Shown: positions 27,872 to 38,398, counted from the first letter of the stretch. The stretch is 64,000 nucleotides of DNA from Pseudoroseicyclus aestuarii (GCF_003217255.1 NZ_QJTE01000002.1:62001-126000), one strand, 5' to 3'. A program made the numbers and translations. Notes: generated by a model from the sequence alone, not told the origin.

Positions 27872-28954
27872 TCATGTCTCGCCTTGGGCACGGCCAGAGG
27901 CCGGCAGATGGTCCAGCGCCTGCACCACGGCATCGGCCGCACGCTCCAGCCCCGGCGCGTCGAGTGTCTCGGCCTCCACGGCGGCGAGCAGCGGGCGGTC
28001 GTGCGCCGCGCGCGAGCGGCTGTACGAAGGGTCATAGTGATCCACCATCAGCGCCTCGGCCAGCGCGACATGCCGCCCCTCGGACAGCAGGCCCTGCCAG
28101 CGTTCGACCACCTCGTGGCCGCGGATGCGGCGCAACTGATCGAGAAGGGCGGCAAGGCGCGCTCGATCGGCGCTGACATCGGCATAGGCGCTGGCAAGGA
28201 ACTTCGCCCGCGCCTCTATCGGGGCCCGTATCTCGATCCGCGGCGCTTCCCCCATCTGCGCCCAGACCGAGGGCGGCAGGATCAGATCGCCGACCTTGCT
28301 GCTCTCGGCCTCGACCAGCACGGGGCGGGCGGGATCGAGGCGCGCGAAAGCGGCGGCAAGCGCGCTTTCGAACCCCTTCTGCGCCGGCTGCCCGCCTGCC
28401 ATGGCCCCGAGGAGCGAGCCGCGATGCCGGGCCAGCCCCTCGAGGTCGACGACCTGCACCCCGCGCGCCTCCAGCAGCGGCAGGAGGGCCGTCTTGGCGG
28501 TGCCGGTATAACCGTCGAGCAGCACGAGGCGGTGCGGCAGCGGGGTGTCGTAGAGCATCTCCGTCACCGCCCGGCGCCAGGCCTTGTAGCCGCCCTCCAG
28601 CACCTCGGCGCGCCAGCCGATCTGGGAAAGGATGCTGGCGAAACTGCCCGAGCGTTGCCCGCCGCGCCAGCAATGCACCAAGGGGCGCCAGCGGTAGGGA
28701 CGGTCGGCCAGCGGCCCCTCGATATGACGGGCGGCATTGGCGGCAACCAGCGCGGCGCCGATCTTGCGGGCCTCGAAGGGGGCGACCTGCTTGTAGATGG
28801 TGCCGACGCGCGCCCGTTCCTCGTTCGAGAGCACCGGCAGGTTGATGGCGCCCGGAATCCGGTCCTCGGCGAACTCGGCCGGAGAGCGGACGTCGATCAC
28901 CTCGTCATAGGGATGGTCGAGAAACTCGGTCACGCGGCTGAGCTGGGCGGTCAT
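27872..28954 (-). CDS. mnmH: tRNA 2-selenouridine synthase (SelU/YbbB)
   Basis: 360 residues. Replaces sulfur with selenium at the wobble uridine of tRNAs, using selenophosphate from SelD (window start). The rhodanese domain (1-130) has VIDVRSPAEFAEDRIPGAINLPVL and the catalytic Cys in HCWRGGQRSGS. A P-loop domain follows with DGYTGTAKTALL (about residue 150), where the usual Gly before Lys is Ala. ATG 28954 is preferred over the much longer upstream frame, which crosses repeat copy B. SelA/SelB are not in the window, so selenium use here may be limited to tRNA. Confidence 0.93.
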   Translation of the reverse strand: MTAQLSRVTEFLDHPYDEVIDVRSPAEFAEDRIPGAINLPVLSNEERARVGTIYKQVAPFEARKIGAALVAANAARHIEGPLADRPYRWRPLVHCWRGGQRSGSFASILSQIGWRAEVLEGGYKAWRRAVTEMLYDTPLPHRLVLLDGYTGTAKTALLPLLEARGVQVVDLEGLARHRGSLLGAMAGGQPAQKGFESALAAAFARLDPARPVLVEAESSKVGDLILPPSVWAQMGEAPRIEIRAPIEARAKFLASAYADVSADRARLAALLDQLRRIRGHEVVERWQGLLSEGRHVALAEALMVDHYDPSYSRSRAAHDRPLLAAVEAETLDAPGLERAADAVVQALDHLPASGRAQGET

Positions 28955-29046
28955 GGCGGCCTCCTGCGGGGACGGGGCGTCATACCGCGCCGGGCGGGGG
29001 CCGGAAAGGCCCGGACGGCAAAGGGGACGCCGCATCCGGCGCCCCC

Positions 29047-29096
29047 TTCTTCTCTTTGCAAATATCCCGGGGGGCTGCGGGGGGCTGGCCCCCCGC
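29047..29096 (+). repeat. Dispersed intergenic element, copy B
   Basis: TTCTTCTCTTTGCAAATATC then a G-run, followed by a perfect hairpin GCGGGGGGC-TG-GCCCCCCGC (29077-29096). It lies between the serA stop and the mnmH start, both minus strand, so it follows the serA 3' end. Same core as copies at 5099 and 38335. Confidence 0.8.
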
Positions 29097-29105
29097 TCCG
29101 CCGGC

Positions 29106-30704
29106 TCAGCCCTCGTCGACGTCGAAGACCAGCGTGGTGACCTGCTGGAAGAGGCCGGTGTCGCGCAGCTTCTGCTGCACCGGCTGCGGCACCTCGTCAT
29201 CCACGTAGAGAAGCGCGATGGCCTGCCCCTCCTTGGTGTTTCGCCCCAGCGTGAAGTTGGCGATGTTCACGCCGTTCTCGCCCAGCGTCACGCCCAGCGT
29301 GCCGATCACCCCGGGCTTGTCGCTGTTGGTGGTATAAAGCATGTGGCGCCCGATCTCGGCATCGACGTTGATGCCCTTGATCTGGATGAAGCGCGGCTTG
29401 CCGTCCGAGAAGACGGTCCCGGCGACGGACCGCTCGCGATCCTCGGTGACGATGGTCACCTTCACGTAGCCCTCGTAGGTGCCGGACTGGTCCTGCCGGG
29501 TGGTGGAGATCTGGATCCCCTTCTCCTTGGCCATGACCGGGGCCGAGACCATGTTCACGTCCGGATTGGCCTTGCGCATGATGCCCGCGACGACGGCGGC
29601 GTTCAGCGCGGCAAGGTTCAGCTCCGCCGCCTCGCCGTCGTACAGGATGTTGATCGCCTTGATCGGCTCGGGCGTCATCTGCCCGGTGAAGTTGCCGAGG
29701 TGGCCGGCGAGGTTGATCCAGGGGCCCATGATCTTCGCCTCTTCGGCGCTGATCGAGGGCATGTTGATCGCATTGGTCACGGCACCCGTCAGCAGGTAGT
29801 CCGACATCTGCTCGGCCACCTGCAGGGCGACGTTCTCCTGCGCCTCGGAGGTCGCGGCGCCGAGGTGCGGCGTGACGACGACATTGGGCAGGCCGAAGAG
29901 CGGGCTCTCCGTCGCGGGCTCTTCCGCGAAGACGTCGAAGGCGGCGCCGGCAACGCGGCCCTCCTTCAGCGCCTCGGCCAGCGCCACCTCGTCCACCAGA
30001 CCGCCGCGGGCGCAGTTGACGATGCGCACGCCGGGCTTGAGCTTGGCGATGTTCTCGCGGCTCAGCACGTTGCGCGTCTGGTCGGTCAACGGGACGTGCA
30101 TGGTCAGGAAATCGGCCCGGCCCAGCAGGGCATCAAGCTCGACCTTCTCGACGCCCAGCTCGGTGGCGCGGTCCTCGGACAGGAAGGGGTCATAGGCCAC
30201 GACCTTCATCTTCAGCCCGCGCGCGCGGTCGATGACGATGGAGCCGATGTTGCCGGCGCCGATCACGCCAAGGGTCTTGCCGGTCAGCTCGACCCCCATG
30301 AACTTCGACTTCTCCCACTTGCCGGCATGGGTGCTGGCGCTGGCCTCGGGGATCTGCCGGGCGACGGCGAACATCATCGCGATGGCATGTTCGGCCGTGG
30401 TGATCGAATTGCCGAAGGGCGTGTTCATCACGATGATGCCGCGCTTGGAGGCGGCGGGAATGTCGACGTTGTCGACGCCGATGCCGGCGCGGCCGATCAC
30501 CTTGAGGTTGGAGGCCTGCTCGATCAGCTTTTCGGTGGCCTTGGTGGCGCTGCGGATGGCGAGGCCGTCGTACTGGTCGATGATTGCGGCCAGCGCCTCC
30601 TTGTCCTTGCCGAGCTTGGGCTGGAAATCGACCTCGATCCCGCGGTCGCGGAAGATCTGGACGGCGGCATCCGACAGGGCGTCGGAGATGAGAACCTTGG
30701 GCAT
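29106..30704 (-). CDS. serA: D-3-phosphoglycerate dehydrogenase, long form with ACT domain
   Basis: 532 residues. First step of serine synthesis, oxidising 3-phosphoglycerate with NAD. Order: substrate domain with RAGIGVDNVDIPAA, Rossmann motif GVIGAGNIGSIV (about 146), catalytic His region HLGAATSEAQ (about 283), an allosteric substrate-binding domain (about 320-450), and a C-terminal ACT domain with NIANFTLGRN for serine feedback. The SD is AAGGAG. It lies downstream of serC on the minus strand with an 86-base gap holding paired palindromes. Confidence 0.97.
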   Translation of the reverse strand: MPKVLISDALSDAAVQIFRDRGIEVDFQPKLGKDKEALAAIIDQYDGLAIRSATKATEKLIEQASNLKVIGRAGIGVDNVDIPAASKRGIIVMNTPFGNSITTAEHAIAMMFAVARQIPEASASTHAGKWEKSKFMGVELTGKTLGVIGAGNIGSIVIDRARGLKMKVVAYDPFLSEDRATELGVEKVELDALLGRADFLTMHVPLTDQTRNVLSRENIAKLKPGVRIVNCARGGLVDEVALAEALKEGRVAGAAFDVFAEEPATESPLFGLPNVVVTPHLGAATSEAQENVALQVAEQMSDYLLTGAVTNAINMPSISAEEAKIMGPWINLAGHLGNFTGQMTPEPIKAINILYDGEAAELNLAALNAAVVAGIMRKANPDVNMVSAPVMAKEKGIQISTTRQDQSGTYEGYVKVTIVTEDRERSVAGTVFSDGKPRFIQIKGINVDAEIGRHMLYTTNSDKPGVIGTLGVTLGENGVNIANFTLGRNTKEGQAIALLYVDDEVPQPVQQKLRDTGLFQQVTTLVFDVDEG

Positions 30705-30728
30705 GGAATGCTCCTTGCGGGCCGGGGC

Positions 30729-30790
30729 GGCGGGGTGAACCCCGCCCTACCCCGGATGGGATGTTGTGAAAGGCTGGCGTAGGGCGGGCT

Positions 30791-30800
<10 letters not shown>
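30729..30800. repeat. Pair of REP-like palindromes in the serC-serA gap
   Basis: GGCGGGG-TGAA-CCCCGCC (30729-30746) and GGCGGGC-TTCA-GCCCGCC (30783-30800), with outer complementary CCCTAC/GTAGGG so the two hairpins are in inverted orientation like a BIME. The second one contains the serC stop codon and its last codons. It may stabilise the serC 3' end or cause partial termination before serA. Confidence 0.75.
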
Positions 30801-31948
<1,148 letters not shown>

Positions 31949-32087
31949 TGCTGGTATCCTTACAGATATGCGCCCTTCGTTGGGGAAGGGTGTCCCACCG
32001 CCGGACATAGCGCCGCCCGATGCCTTCCGCAACGGAGAGGATCGTTCTAAATGGCGCGACACCTCCGCAAGAACCGAAAGCCGCCCC
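31949..32087. promoter_or_regulatory. Divergent promoter region of serC(A) and serB
   Basis: 139 bases between two divergent starts of the same pathway; promoters for both must lie here. I could not assign a clear -35/-10 pair or operator. Confidence 0.5.
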
Positions 32088-32969
32088 ATGACCCAGTCCC
32101 AGACCGCCGTCCTGATTGCCGCCCCCGGAGCGTTGGACATGGCCCGCGTGGAGGCGCTGCGCGCAGCCTGGGGCGGCAGCGCGCTGCGCCTTCTGTCGGC
32201 AGGCGAGGCCGCGGAGTTCGACCTGTCCGCCGCCCCCGCGGATATCGAGGTCCAGTGGCAGCAGATGCAGGAGGCCGGGATCGACCTTGCCGTGCTGCCC
32301 ACCGAGGGGCGACGCAAGCGGCTGCTGCTCGCTGACATGGACAGCACAATGATCGCGCAGGAATGCATCGACGAGCTCGCGGCCGAGGCCGGCGTCGGCC
32401 CCCGCGTCGCCGAGATCACGGCCCGCGCGATGAACGCCGAGCTGAACTTCGAAGAGGCTTTGACAGAGCGTGTCGCCCTGCTCGAAGGGCTGGACGAAGC
32501 GGTGATCGCCCGCGTCCTCGAGACGCGCATCACCCTCGCCCCCGGCGGCGCGGTGCTGGTGGCGACGATGAAGGCGCATGGCGCCCATGCCGCCCTCGTC
32601 TCCGGCGGCTTCACCGCCTTCACCGGCCCCGTCGCCGCCCGCCTCGGCTTCGACGAGCACCGCGCCAACGTGCTTCTGGCCGAAGAGGGCAAGCTGACCG
32701 GCCGCGTCCAGCCGCCGATCCTGGGGCGCGAGGCCAAGGTCGAGGCGCTGGAGGAGATCGCCAAGGGCCTGGGCCTTACCGCGCAACAGGTGCTGGCCGT
32801 GGGCGACGGCGCCAATGACCTCGGCATGCTGACCCGCGCTGGCCTCGGGGTGGCGCTGCATGCCAAGCCGGTCGTGGCGGCGCAGGCCCGCACCCGCATC
32901 AATCACGGCGATCTGACGGCCCTTCTCTACCTGCAAGGCTACCGCAAGGACGGTTTCGCCGGCCTCTAG
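32088..32969 (+). CDS. serB: Phosphoserine phosphatase
   Basis: 293 residues from ATG 32088. Final step of serine synthesis, dephosphorylating phosphoserine. The N-terminal 80 residues resemble the regulatory ACT-like region of bacterial SerB. The HAD core has motif [18 protein letters not shown] (about 84-100), motif [13 protein letters not shown] and motifs [15 protein letters not shown] (about 242). It is divergent from serC-serA, giving the complete pathway at one locus, and convergent with the asparaginase gene across two hairpins. Confidence 0.96.
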   Translation: MTQSQTAVLIAAPGALDMARVEALRAAWGGSALRLLSAGEAAEFDLSAAPADIEVQWQQMQEAGIDLAVLPTEGRRKRLLLADMDSTMIAQECIDELAAEAGVGPRVAEITARAMNAELNFEEALTERVALLEGLDEAVIARVLETRITLAPGGAVLVATMKAHGAHAALVSGGFTAFTGPVAARLGFDEHRANVLLAEEGKLTGRVQPPILGREAKVEALEEIAKGLGLTAQQVLAVGDGANDLGMLTRAGLGVALHAKPVVAAQARTRINHGDLTALLYLQGYRKDGFAGL

Positions 32970-32983
32970 CGCCCGCGATTCGG

Positions 32984-33094
32984 GGCTTGGTCAAGGACGC
33001 CGCAGGCGCGGGCGCAGCCCGGCATCCTTGACGAAGCCGCGACTCGCAGAACCCTGAGGCAGGCTGCTTGAGGACGCGGACCGCGCCCTCAAGC
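32984..33094. repeat. Two inverted repeats between serB and the asparaginase gene
   Basis: First: GGCTT-GG-TCAAGGA (32984-32997) with TCCTTGA-CG-AAGCC (33025-33038). Second: GCTTGAGG (33066-33073) with CCTCAAGC (33087-33094) and an inner GCG/CGC. They lie in a 224-base gap between convergent genes and may serve as bidirectional 3' ends; no T-runs. Confidence 0.55.
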
Positions 33095-33193
33095 GCCTCC
33101 CCAGCAAAAGCACCCCCTATCCGCCGGACCTCGGCCCGGCCGAAAGCGTCGCCTCCCCGCGCTCGAAAACCGAATGCGCGGAAGCGCGCCTTT

Positions 33194-34201
33194 TTACAGG
33201 CTGGCCCGCAGCGCCTCCACCGGGCGGATGGCGCCGACCTCGATGCCGCGCCAGTTCTTCAGAACCGGGTCGAGCCGCTTCTTCGCCAGCGGATGCTCCG
33301 CCTCCAGCACGCCCAGCGCGACCAGCAGTGCCGCGGCCACCGATTCGGCCGCGCGCGTGGTGCCGTCGGTGATCTTCAGCGCGAAGCCCACCTGCCGCTC
33401 GGGGAGGATGCCGAAGAAGACACCCTCGGCGCCGGTCTTGATCGCGGCGCGGCCGGGCATGGCGCGCATCAGCTCGGTGCAGGCGCGGGTCACGCCCGCC
33501 ACCAGCTCGGGATGCGCCATCATCGCCTGCACCAGCCGCACCTGCGCGGCAGCACGGGCGCCGGAGCGGCCCTCGGCACTCGCGAAACCGGCCATTGCCA
33601 TGGCCAGCGCGTCCAGCCGCATCGCGAAGTTCGGGGCCGAGCAGCCGTCGATGCCGTAGTACGGGCTTTCCGCCTCGCAGACCTCTTCCGTTGCGGCGCG
33701 CACGGCGCGCTGCACCGGATGGTCGATCTCGACGTAATCCGCGTCCCCGCCCAGCTGCCGGTTAAGCGTCAGGAAGCCCGCATGCTTGCCCGAGCAGTTG
33801 TTGTGCACCTGGCAGGGGGCGGCATGGGCACGAATGAGCGCGTTGCGCGCCGGCTTGTCGGCGGGCGTCTGCGGGCCGCAGCGGAAGTCGCTGTCGGTCA
33901 GGCCGAGGTCATCCAGCCAGTCAGTGACGCGGTCGGTATGGATGCGTGCGCCCTGGTGGCTGGCGCAGGCCAGCGCCAGATGCTCGGGCGTCAGGCGCGC
34001 GGCATCGGCGGCACCGCTCTCGATCAGCGGCAAGGCCTGGATCATCTTGCAGGACGAGCGAGGGAAGATCACCGCCTCCGGATCGCCCCAGCCGGCGATC
34101 ATCCCGCCCGGACCCCAGACCGCCACATGCCCGCGATGCACGCTTTCCACCGCGCCGCCCCGCAGCACCTCGACCAGCTCCGCACCCTCGTTCACCGGCA
34201 T
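33194..34201 (-). CDS. Asparaginase, Rhizobium etli AnsA (ReAV) type
   Basis: 335 residues from ATG 34201. Hydrolyses L-asparagine to aspartate and ammonia. The residues defining this zinc-containing, class-3 family are present: Ser49 and Lys52 in PRSSCKM, Cys136 and Lys139 in NNCSGKHAG, and Cys187 in GIDGCSAPN, in line with Ser48, Lys51, Cys135, Lys138 and Cys189 of the R. etli enzyme. There is no signal peptide, so it is cytoplasmic. The upstream 190 bases to the divergent IalB-like gene hold its promoter. Confidence 0.9.
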   Translation of the reverse strand: MPVNEGAELVEVLRGGAVESVHRGHVAVWGPGGMIAGWGDPEAVIFPRSSCKMIQALPLIESGAADAARLTPEHLALACASHQGARIHTDRVTDWLDDLGLTDSDFRCGPQTPADKPARNALIRAHAAPCQVHNNCSGKHAGFLTLNRQLGGDADYVEIDHPVQRAVRAATEEVCEAESPYYGIDGCSAPNFAMRLDALAMAMAGFASAEGRSGARAAAQVRLVQAMMAHPELVAGVTRACTELMRAMPGRAAIKTGAEGVFFGILPERQVGFALKITDGTTRAAESVAAALLVALGVLEAEHPLAKKRLDPVLKNWRGIEVGAIRPVEALRASL

Positions 34202-34393
34202 ATCGTTCTCCCTTCGGCGGGCTTTCGCGCAGAGAAGTGAGTGACCGGGGCTTTCCCGGTGCCCGCCTTTGTTGCTACTGGTCTGGCTATCGGGTTGATG
34301 CCGCCCCTTCCAGCCGAAAAGCCCTCGCATCAGAAGGGTCGCACCGGCAGGAAGCCCAGGGGCGGGCGAGGCTAGACAGAGGGACGACACACG

Positions 34394-34921
34394 ATGACCA
34401 TTCGCCGATTTCTTCCCGCCGCGATGATCGCCGCCCTTTCGGCCGGTGGCGCAGCGGCGCAGGACACCACCTCGAACCGGGTTGCGGCCGATACCGACTG
34501 GAGCGTCTTCCAGGAGACCGATCCGACGGAATGCTTCGGCGTCTCCGCCCCGAAGGAGCAGCTGAACACCCAGGACGGCCAGCCGGTCGAGGTGAACCGC
34601 GGCGAGACGCTGCTCTTCGTCTTCTACCGCCCGGCCGAGGGCGTCGACGGGCAGGTGACCTTCACCGGCGGCTACCCCTTCGCGGGCGGCTCCACCGTCA
34701 CGATCGAGATCGGCGGGACCGAGTACCAGATGTTCTCCGAAGGCAACTGGGCCTGGCCCGCCACGCCCGAGGACGATGCCCGCATCGTCGCCTCGATGCG
34801 CCGCGGCGCCGAGGCGGTTGTGACCGGCCAGTCCAGCCGCGGCACCACGACGCGCGACACCTTCTCGCTGATGGGCTTTACCGCGGCCATCGACGAGGCC
34901 GCGCAGCGCTGCAGCAGCTGA
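34394..34921 (+). CDS. Secreted IalB-like (invasion-associated locus B) family protein
   Basis: 175 residues with a signal peptide (1-22, cleavage after GGAAAQ). The mature part follows the IalB pattern: DWSVF, a Cys in ECFGVS, a FTGGYPFAGGSTVTIEIGG hairpin, AWPATPEDDARIVASMRRG, SSRGTTTRDTFSLMGFTAAI, and a last Cys positioned for a disulfide. The family is named after a Bartonella invasion locus but is widespread in free-living Rhodobacterales, where its role is unknown. A perfect palindrome GCCTGCCGCGGCAGGC (34928-34943) follows the stop. Confidence 0.85.
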   Translation: MTIRRFLPAAMIAALSAGGAAAQDTTSNRVAADTDWSVFQETDPTECFGVSAPKEQLNTQDGQPVEVNRGETLLFVFYRPAEGVDGQVTFTGGYPFAGGSTVTIEIGGTEYQMFSEGNWAWPATPEDDARIVASMRRGAEAVVTGQSSRGTTTRDTFSLMGFTAAIDEAAQRCSS

Positions 34922-35059
34922 CCCGGCGCCTGCCGCGGCAGGCCCTTGAGACGCAGACCACCGGCCGGGACGCTTGATGGCGCCCCGGCTTTGCCCATAT
35001 GGAGCAGGCAGCACCGGTGCGGTGCATCCTGCAGTTTCTGACCCCGGAAGGTTTGGCGC

Positions 35060-36295
35060 ATGACGGCGACGGCCCCGAAGATCGATACCTCCGCCGCCGC
35101 GCCCGCGCGCGGTGCCGCGATCACCCCCGATCTGCTGACCGTACCGCGCAAGCTCTCCGAAGAGGGCGGCGTGAACCTCGTCGGCCTGACGCGGCCGCAG
35201 CTGACCGCCGCGCTGATCGAGGCCGGAACCCCCGAAAAGCAAGCCAAGATGCGCACCAACCAGGTTTGGCAGTGGCTCTATCACTGGGGCGTGCGCGACT
35301 TCGACGCGATGACCAACCTCGCAAAGCCCTTCCGCGCCATGCTGGCCGAGCAGTTCCGCATCTCCCTGCCCGAGATCGTCAGCCGCCAGATCAGCACCGA
35401 CGGCACCCGCAAGTACCTCGTGCGCATCGCCGGCGGGCACGAGGTCGAGACGGTCTACATCCCCGAAGAGGATCGCGGCACGCTCTGCGTCTCGAGCCAG
35501 GTCGGCTGCACGCTGACCTGCTCCTTCTGCCATACCGGCACGCAGAAGCTGGTGCGCAACCTCACCCCCGGCGAGATCGTGGGCCAGGTCATGCTGGTGC
35601 GCGACGATCTGGGCGAATGGCCCGTCCCCGGCACACCGCGGGACGAGACGCGGCTTTTGTCGAACATCGTGCTGATGGGCATGGGCGAGCCGCTGTATAA
35701 CTTCGACGCCGTGCGCGACGCGATGAAGATCGCCATGGACGGTGAGGGGATCGCCCTCTCGCGCCGCCGCATCACGCTCTCGACCAGCGGCGTCGTCCCG
35801 GCCATCGCCAAGACCGCCGAAGAGATCGGCTGCCAGCTCGCCGTCTCCTTCCACGCGACGACGGACGAAGTGCGCGACAAGCTGGTCCCGATCAACAAGC
35901 GCTGGAACATCGAGACGCTGCTTGCCGCGCTCAAGGAGTATCCCCGCCTGTCGAACTCAGAGCGGATCACCTTCGAATACGTCATGCTGAAGGACGTGAA
36001 CGATTCGGACGAGGATGCGCACCGGCTGGTCGAGCTGATCCGCGGCATCCCGGCCAAGATCAACCTGATCCCCTTCAACGAATGGCCCGACGCCCCCTAC
36101 CGGCGGTCCTCGAACAACCGCATCCGCGCCTTCGCGGACATCTTGTACAAGGCCGGCTACGCCAGCCCGATCCGCACCCCCCGGGGCGAGGATATCATGG
36201 CCGCCTGCGGCCAGCTCAAATCGGCGACGGAACGCGGGCGCAAGACCCGTGCCCAGATCGCCGCGGAAACCAGTGAGGGGGAGGGCGCGCAATGA
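35060..36295 (+). CDS. rlmN: Dual-specificity 23S rRNA A2503 / tRNA A37 methyltransferase RlmN
   Basis: 411 residues. Radical SAM enzyme making 2-methyladenosine. The cluster motif Cys-x3-Cys-x2-Cys is [11 protein letters not shown] (about residues 150-160). The SAM-binding segment [23 protein letters not shown]-type strand and [12 protein letters not shown] follow, and the second catalytic Cys is in MAACGQL near the C-terminus (about 382). The N-terminal RNA-binding helical domain has [15 protein letters not shown]. The stop overlaps the start of the next gene by four bases. Confidence 0.96.
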   Translation: MTATAPKIDTSAAAPARGAAITPDLLTVPRKLSEEGGVNLVGLTRPQLTAALIEAGTPEKQAKMRTNQVWQWLYHWGVRDFDAMTNLAKPFRAMLAEQFRISLPEIVSRQISTDGTRKYLVRIAGGHEVETVYIPEEDRGTLCVSSQVGCTLTCSFCHTGTQKLVRNLTPGEIVGQVMLVRDDLGEWPVPGTPRDETRLLSNIVLMGMGEPLYNFDAVRDAMKIAMDGEGIALSRRRITLSTSGVVPAIAKTAEEIGCQLAVSFHATTDEVRDKLVPINKRWNIETLLAALKEYPRLSNSERITFEYVMLKDVNDSDEDAHRLVELIRGIPAKINLIPFNEWPDAPYRRSSNNRIRAFADILYKAGYASPIRTPRGEDIMAACGQLKSATERGRKTRAQIAAETSEGEGAQ

Positions 36296-37110
36296 AGATC
36301 ACGCTCAACAAGGTCGAGTTCGAGCCGCTCGCCGTCAGCGAGCCCATGCGCGACGCGATCATGGCGCAGCCGCAGATGGCCAACGCCACATGGCGCGATG
36401 TCTGGCACTGGGACATGGAAGCGCAAAGCGCCAAGACCCTCGTCACGCTGACGCAGACCGGCGCCGTGCCGCTGCCCAACGGCCTTGTCTTCTTCGTGCC
36501 CAAGCCCGGCACCGAGGACGCGCCGCAGCGCGCCGACCAGTCCAGCCAGAAGATGGCGGGCCGCATCCTCGAGGCGGTCGGCACCCGTAACCCGGTGGAG
36601 CTGCTGCGCGCGCTCGCCAAGGTGCTGATGCTGCCGCAGAAGAAACTCCCGCTCGAGCCCTTCGCGCCGCTGAACGATGTCGCCTCCTACACGCTGAAGA
36701 TGCATGTCGACCACTCGATCGTGCAGATGCGCTGCGCCTCGCGCAACCTTAGCTTCTACATGGCCGTGCCGGGCCAGGTCGCCTTCCACGCCGATGTCAC
36801 CGGCGTGAAGGACGACGAGGCCTACGAGGCGCTGGTCGCCGAGAAGCCCGAGCTGAAGACGCTCCAGCCCCGTTTCCTCGTGCCGCCGCGCAACCGCGCC
36901 AACCGCGACATCCGCGCCATGGCGCTGATCCACCGCGCCCGCACCCTGCAGGCCGAGGCGCAGCAGCGCCAGTCCGGCGGCGAAGAGGTCCTGCCCGAAG
37001 CGCTGCGCATGAGCCTCGGCATGGTGCAGGCGGAACTCAGGATGCTGGCGCAGAGCGCGCAGAAGCAGGCGCCCCAGCAGGCCAAGCCGAAGCCGATCGT
37101 CGCCGTCTGA
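36292..37110 (+). CDS. Unknown protein translationally coupled to rlmN
   Basis: 272 residues, not recognised. No signal peptide or membrane segment, so probably cytoplasmic. A mixed alpha/beta first half ([36 protein letters not shown]) leads to a central region with [21 protein letters not shown], and then a helical Gln/Ala-rich C-terminus (about 215-272, [19 protein letters not shown]). The ATG overlaps the rlmN stop (ATGA), so it depends on rlmN translation. I suspect it is a lineage-conserved gene because of the tight coupling and ordinary codon use. Function unknown. Confidence 0.75.
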   Translation: MKITLNKVEFEPLAVSEPMRDAIMAQPQMANATWRDVWHWDMEAQSAKTLVTLTQTGAVPLPNGLVFFVPKPGTEDAPQRADQSSQKMAGRILEAVGTRNPVELLRALAKVLMLPQKKLPLEPFAPLNDVASYTLKMHVDHSIVQMRCASRNLSFYMAVPGQVAFHADVTGVKDDEAYEALVAEKPELKTLQPRFLVPPRNRANRDIRAMALIHRARTLQAEAQQRQSGGEEVLPEALRMSLGMVQAELRMLAQSAQKQAPQQAKPKPIVAV

Positions 37111-38013
37111 TCAGCAGGCGGGGGCCTGCGCCAGCGCCGCTTCGAGGCGCGGCAGCACCTCCGCCGGCAGCGGCAGCACGGGGCGCGGCGGATCGCACAC
37201 CGCCAGCCCCTTGATCCGCGCCGCGGCATACATCACCCGGAACCCGCCGAACTCCTGCACCAAGCCCGAGAGCGGCGCGAGTTCGTCGCTCAGCGCCTTC
37301 GCTGCCTCAACCTCCCCTGCCGCGGCCAGACGCGCCAACCGCAGCGCAGGCGCAGGCAGCAGCCCGCCGATGACGCTGAACCAGCCATCCGCGCCCGACA
37401 GCAGGACCTCCGGCGCCCCGGCATCGCCACTGTAGCCGATCGCAAAGCCCTCGGCGCAGCTGGCCCGCAGGCGGGCGATCTGCTGCGGCAGGTCCGGCAC
37501 GCCCGAGGGCATCTTGACCGCCGCCACCCGCGGCAAATGCGAGAGCTGCGCCACCAGCGCCTCGCTGAAGGTGAAGCCCGTCGTCCTGGGGTTGTTGTAG
37601 AGGCACAGCGGCAGGCCGGAGGCCCCGGCAACGCTCTCCACGAGCTGCGCCACCTCCGCCTCGGTCAGCGGCTGGTAGGACACCGGCGCCAGCAACACGC
37701 CCGAGGCGCCTTCCGCCTCGGCGTCCCGGGCCAGCGCCTGCGCCGCATCCGTGCGCAAGGCGCCAACGCCCACGATCACCGGGGCGCGGCCGCCCGCCAC
37801 CTCCACCGCAACCCGCACCGCCTCGCGCCGCACCTCGCGCGTCAGGTAGGGATAGCCGCCGGTGCTGCCCAGCAGCCCGATGCTGTCCACCCCGGCCGCG
37901 CAAAGCCGCTCGATCAGCGCAGCCAAGGCGTCAGGCTGCAGGCGCCCCTCTGCATCCGCCGGTGTCAGCGGAAAAGCGGACAATCCGCAAAACATGGACA
38001 AGGGGGCGGACAT
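37111..38013 (-). CDS. Dihydrodipicolinate synthase / N-acetylneuraminate lyase family aldolase
   Basis: 300 residues from ATG 38013. Class I aldolase fold: LGSTGGYPYLTREVRREAVRVA near residue 48, the Tyr in LYNNPRTTGF (about 136), and the Schiff-base Lys in AAVKMPSG (about 164). Glu, common in housekeeping DapA at GTTGE, is Gly-Gly here, so a catabolic keto-acid aldolase or lyase is more likely than lysine synthesis. Immediately convergent with the rlmN-linked gene (no gap). Confidence 0.87.
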   Translation of the reverse strand: MSAPLSMFCGLSAFPLTPADAEGRLQPDALAALIERLCAAGVDSIGLLGSTGGYPYLTREVRREAVRVAVEVAGGRAPVIVGVGALRTDAAQALARDAEAEGASGVLLAPVSYQPLTEAEVAQLVESVAGASGLPLCLYNNPRTTGFTFSEALVAQLSHLPRVAAVKMPSGVPDLPQQIARLRASCAEGFAIGYSGDAGAPEVLLSGADGWFSVIGGLLPAPALRLARLAAAGEVEAAKALSDELAPLSGLVQEFGGFRVMYAAARIKGLAVCDPPRPVLPLPAEVLPRLEAALAQAPAC

Positions 38014-38116
38014 GGGGGCCTCGGCACTACGCAACACCTCCGCACCATGCGCGCCGCCCCGGAACCCGCGCAACCCTCGCCGGGTTGCCGCAACGACATC
38101 AGGATCGGAGGACGCG

Positions 38117-38332
38117 ATGGCCGACTACAAGGACGGCGACACGGTCAAATGGAACTGGAGCGGCTCGACCGCCAGCGGCACCGTGAAGAAGAAGTACACC
38201 GGCAAGATCACCCGGAAGATCAAGGGCACCGAGGTCACGCGCAACGCCAGCGAGGACGATCCAGCCTATCTGATCGAAAAGGACGACGGCGACGAGGTTC
38301 TGAAAAGCGGCAGCGAGCTGTCGAAGGCCTGA
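38117..38332 (+). CDS. DUF2945 / HVA1 TUDOR-like small protein
   Basis: 71 residues. The frame MADYKDGDTVKWNWSGSTASG, KKYTGKITRKIKGTEVTRNAS and DDPAYLIEKDDGDEVLK is the DUF2945 (hypervirulence-associated TUDOR domain) pattern, a small SH3-like barrel that in this family often lies with stress genes. ATG 38117 has GGAGGA at good spacing. Charged and cytoplasmic; no established function. Repeat copy C follows its stop. Confidence 0.88.
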   Translation: MADYKDGDTVKWNWSGSTASGTVKKKYTGKITRKIKGTEVTRNASEDDPAYLIEKDDGDEVLKSGSELSKA

Positions 38333-38334
38333 CC

Positions 38335-38398
38335 CCTTCTTCTCTTCGCAAATATCCCGGGGGTGAGGCCCGCCAGGGCCGAGGGGGCAGCGCCCCCT
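38335..38398 (+). repeat. Dispersed intergenic element, copy C
   Basis: CTTCTTCTCTTCGCAAATAT, then CCC and a G-run, then two hairpins (a GGCCC/GGGCC stem and AGGGGGC/GCCCCCT at 38382-38398). It starts three bases after the DUF2945 stop and lies between convergent genes, the same arrangement as copy A. Confidence 0.8.
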
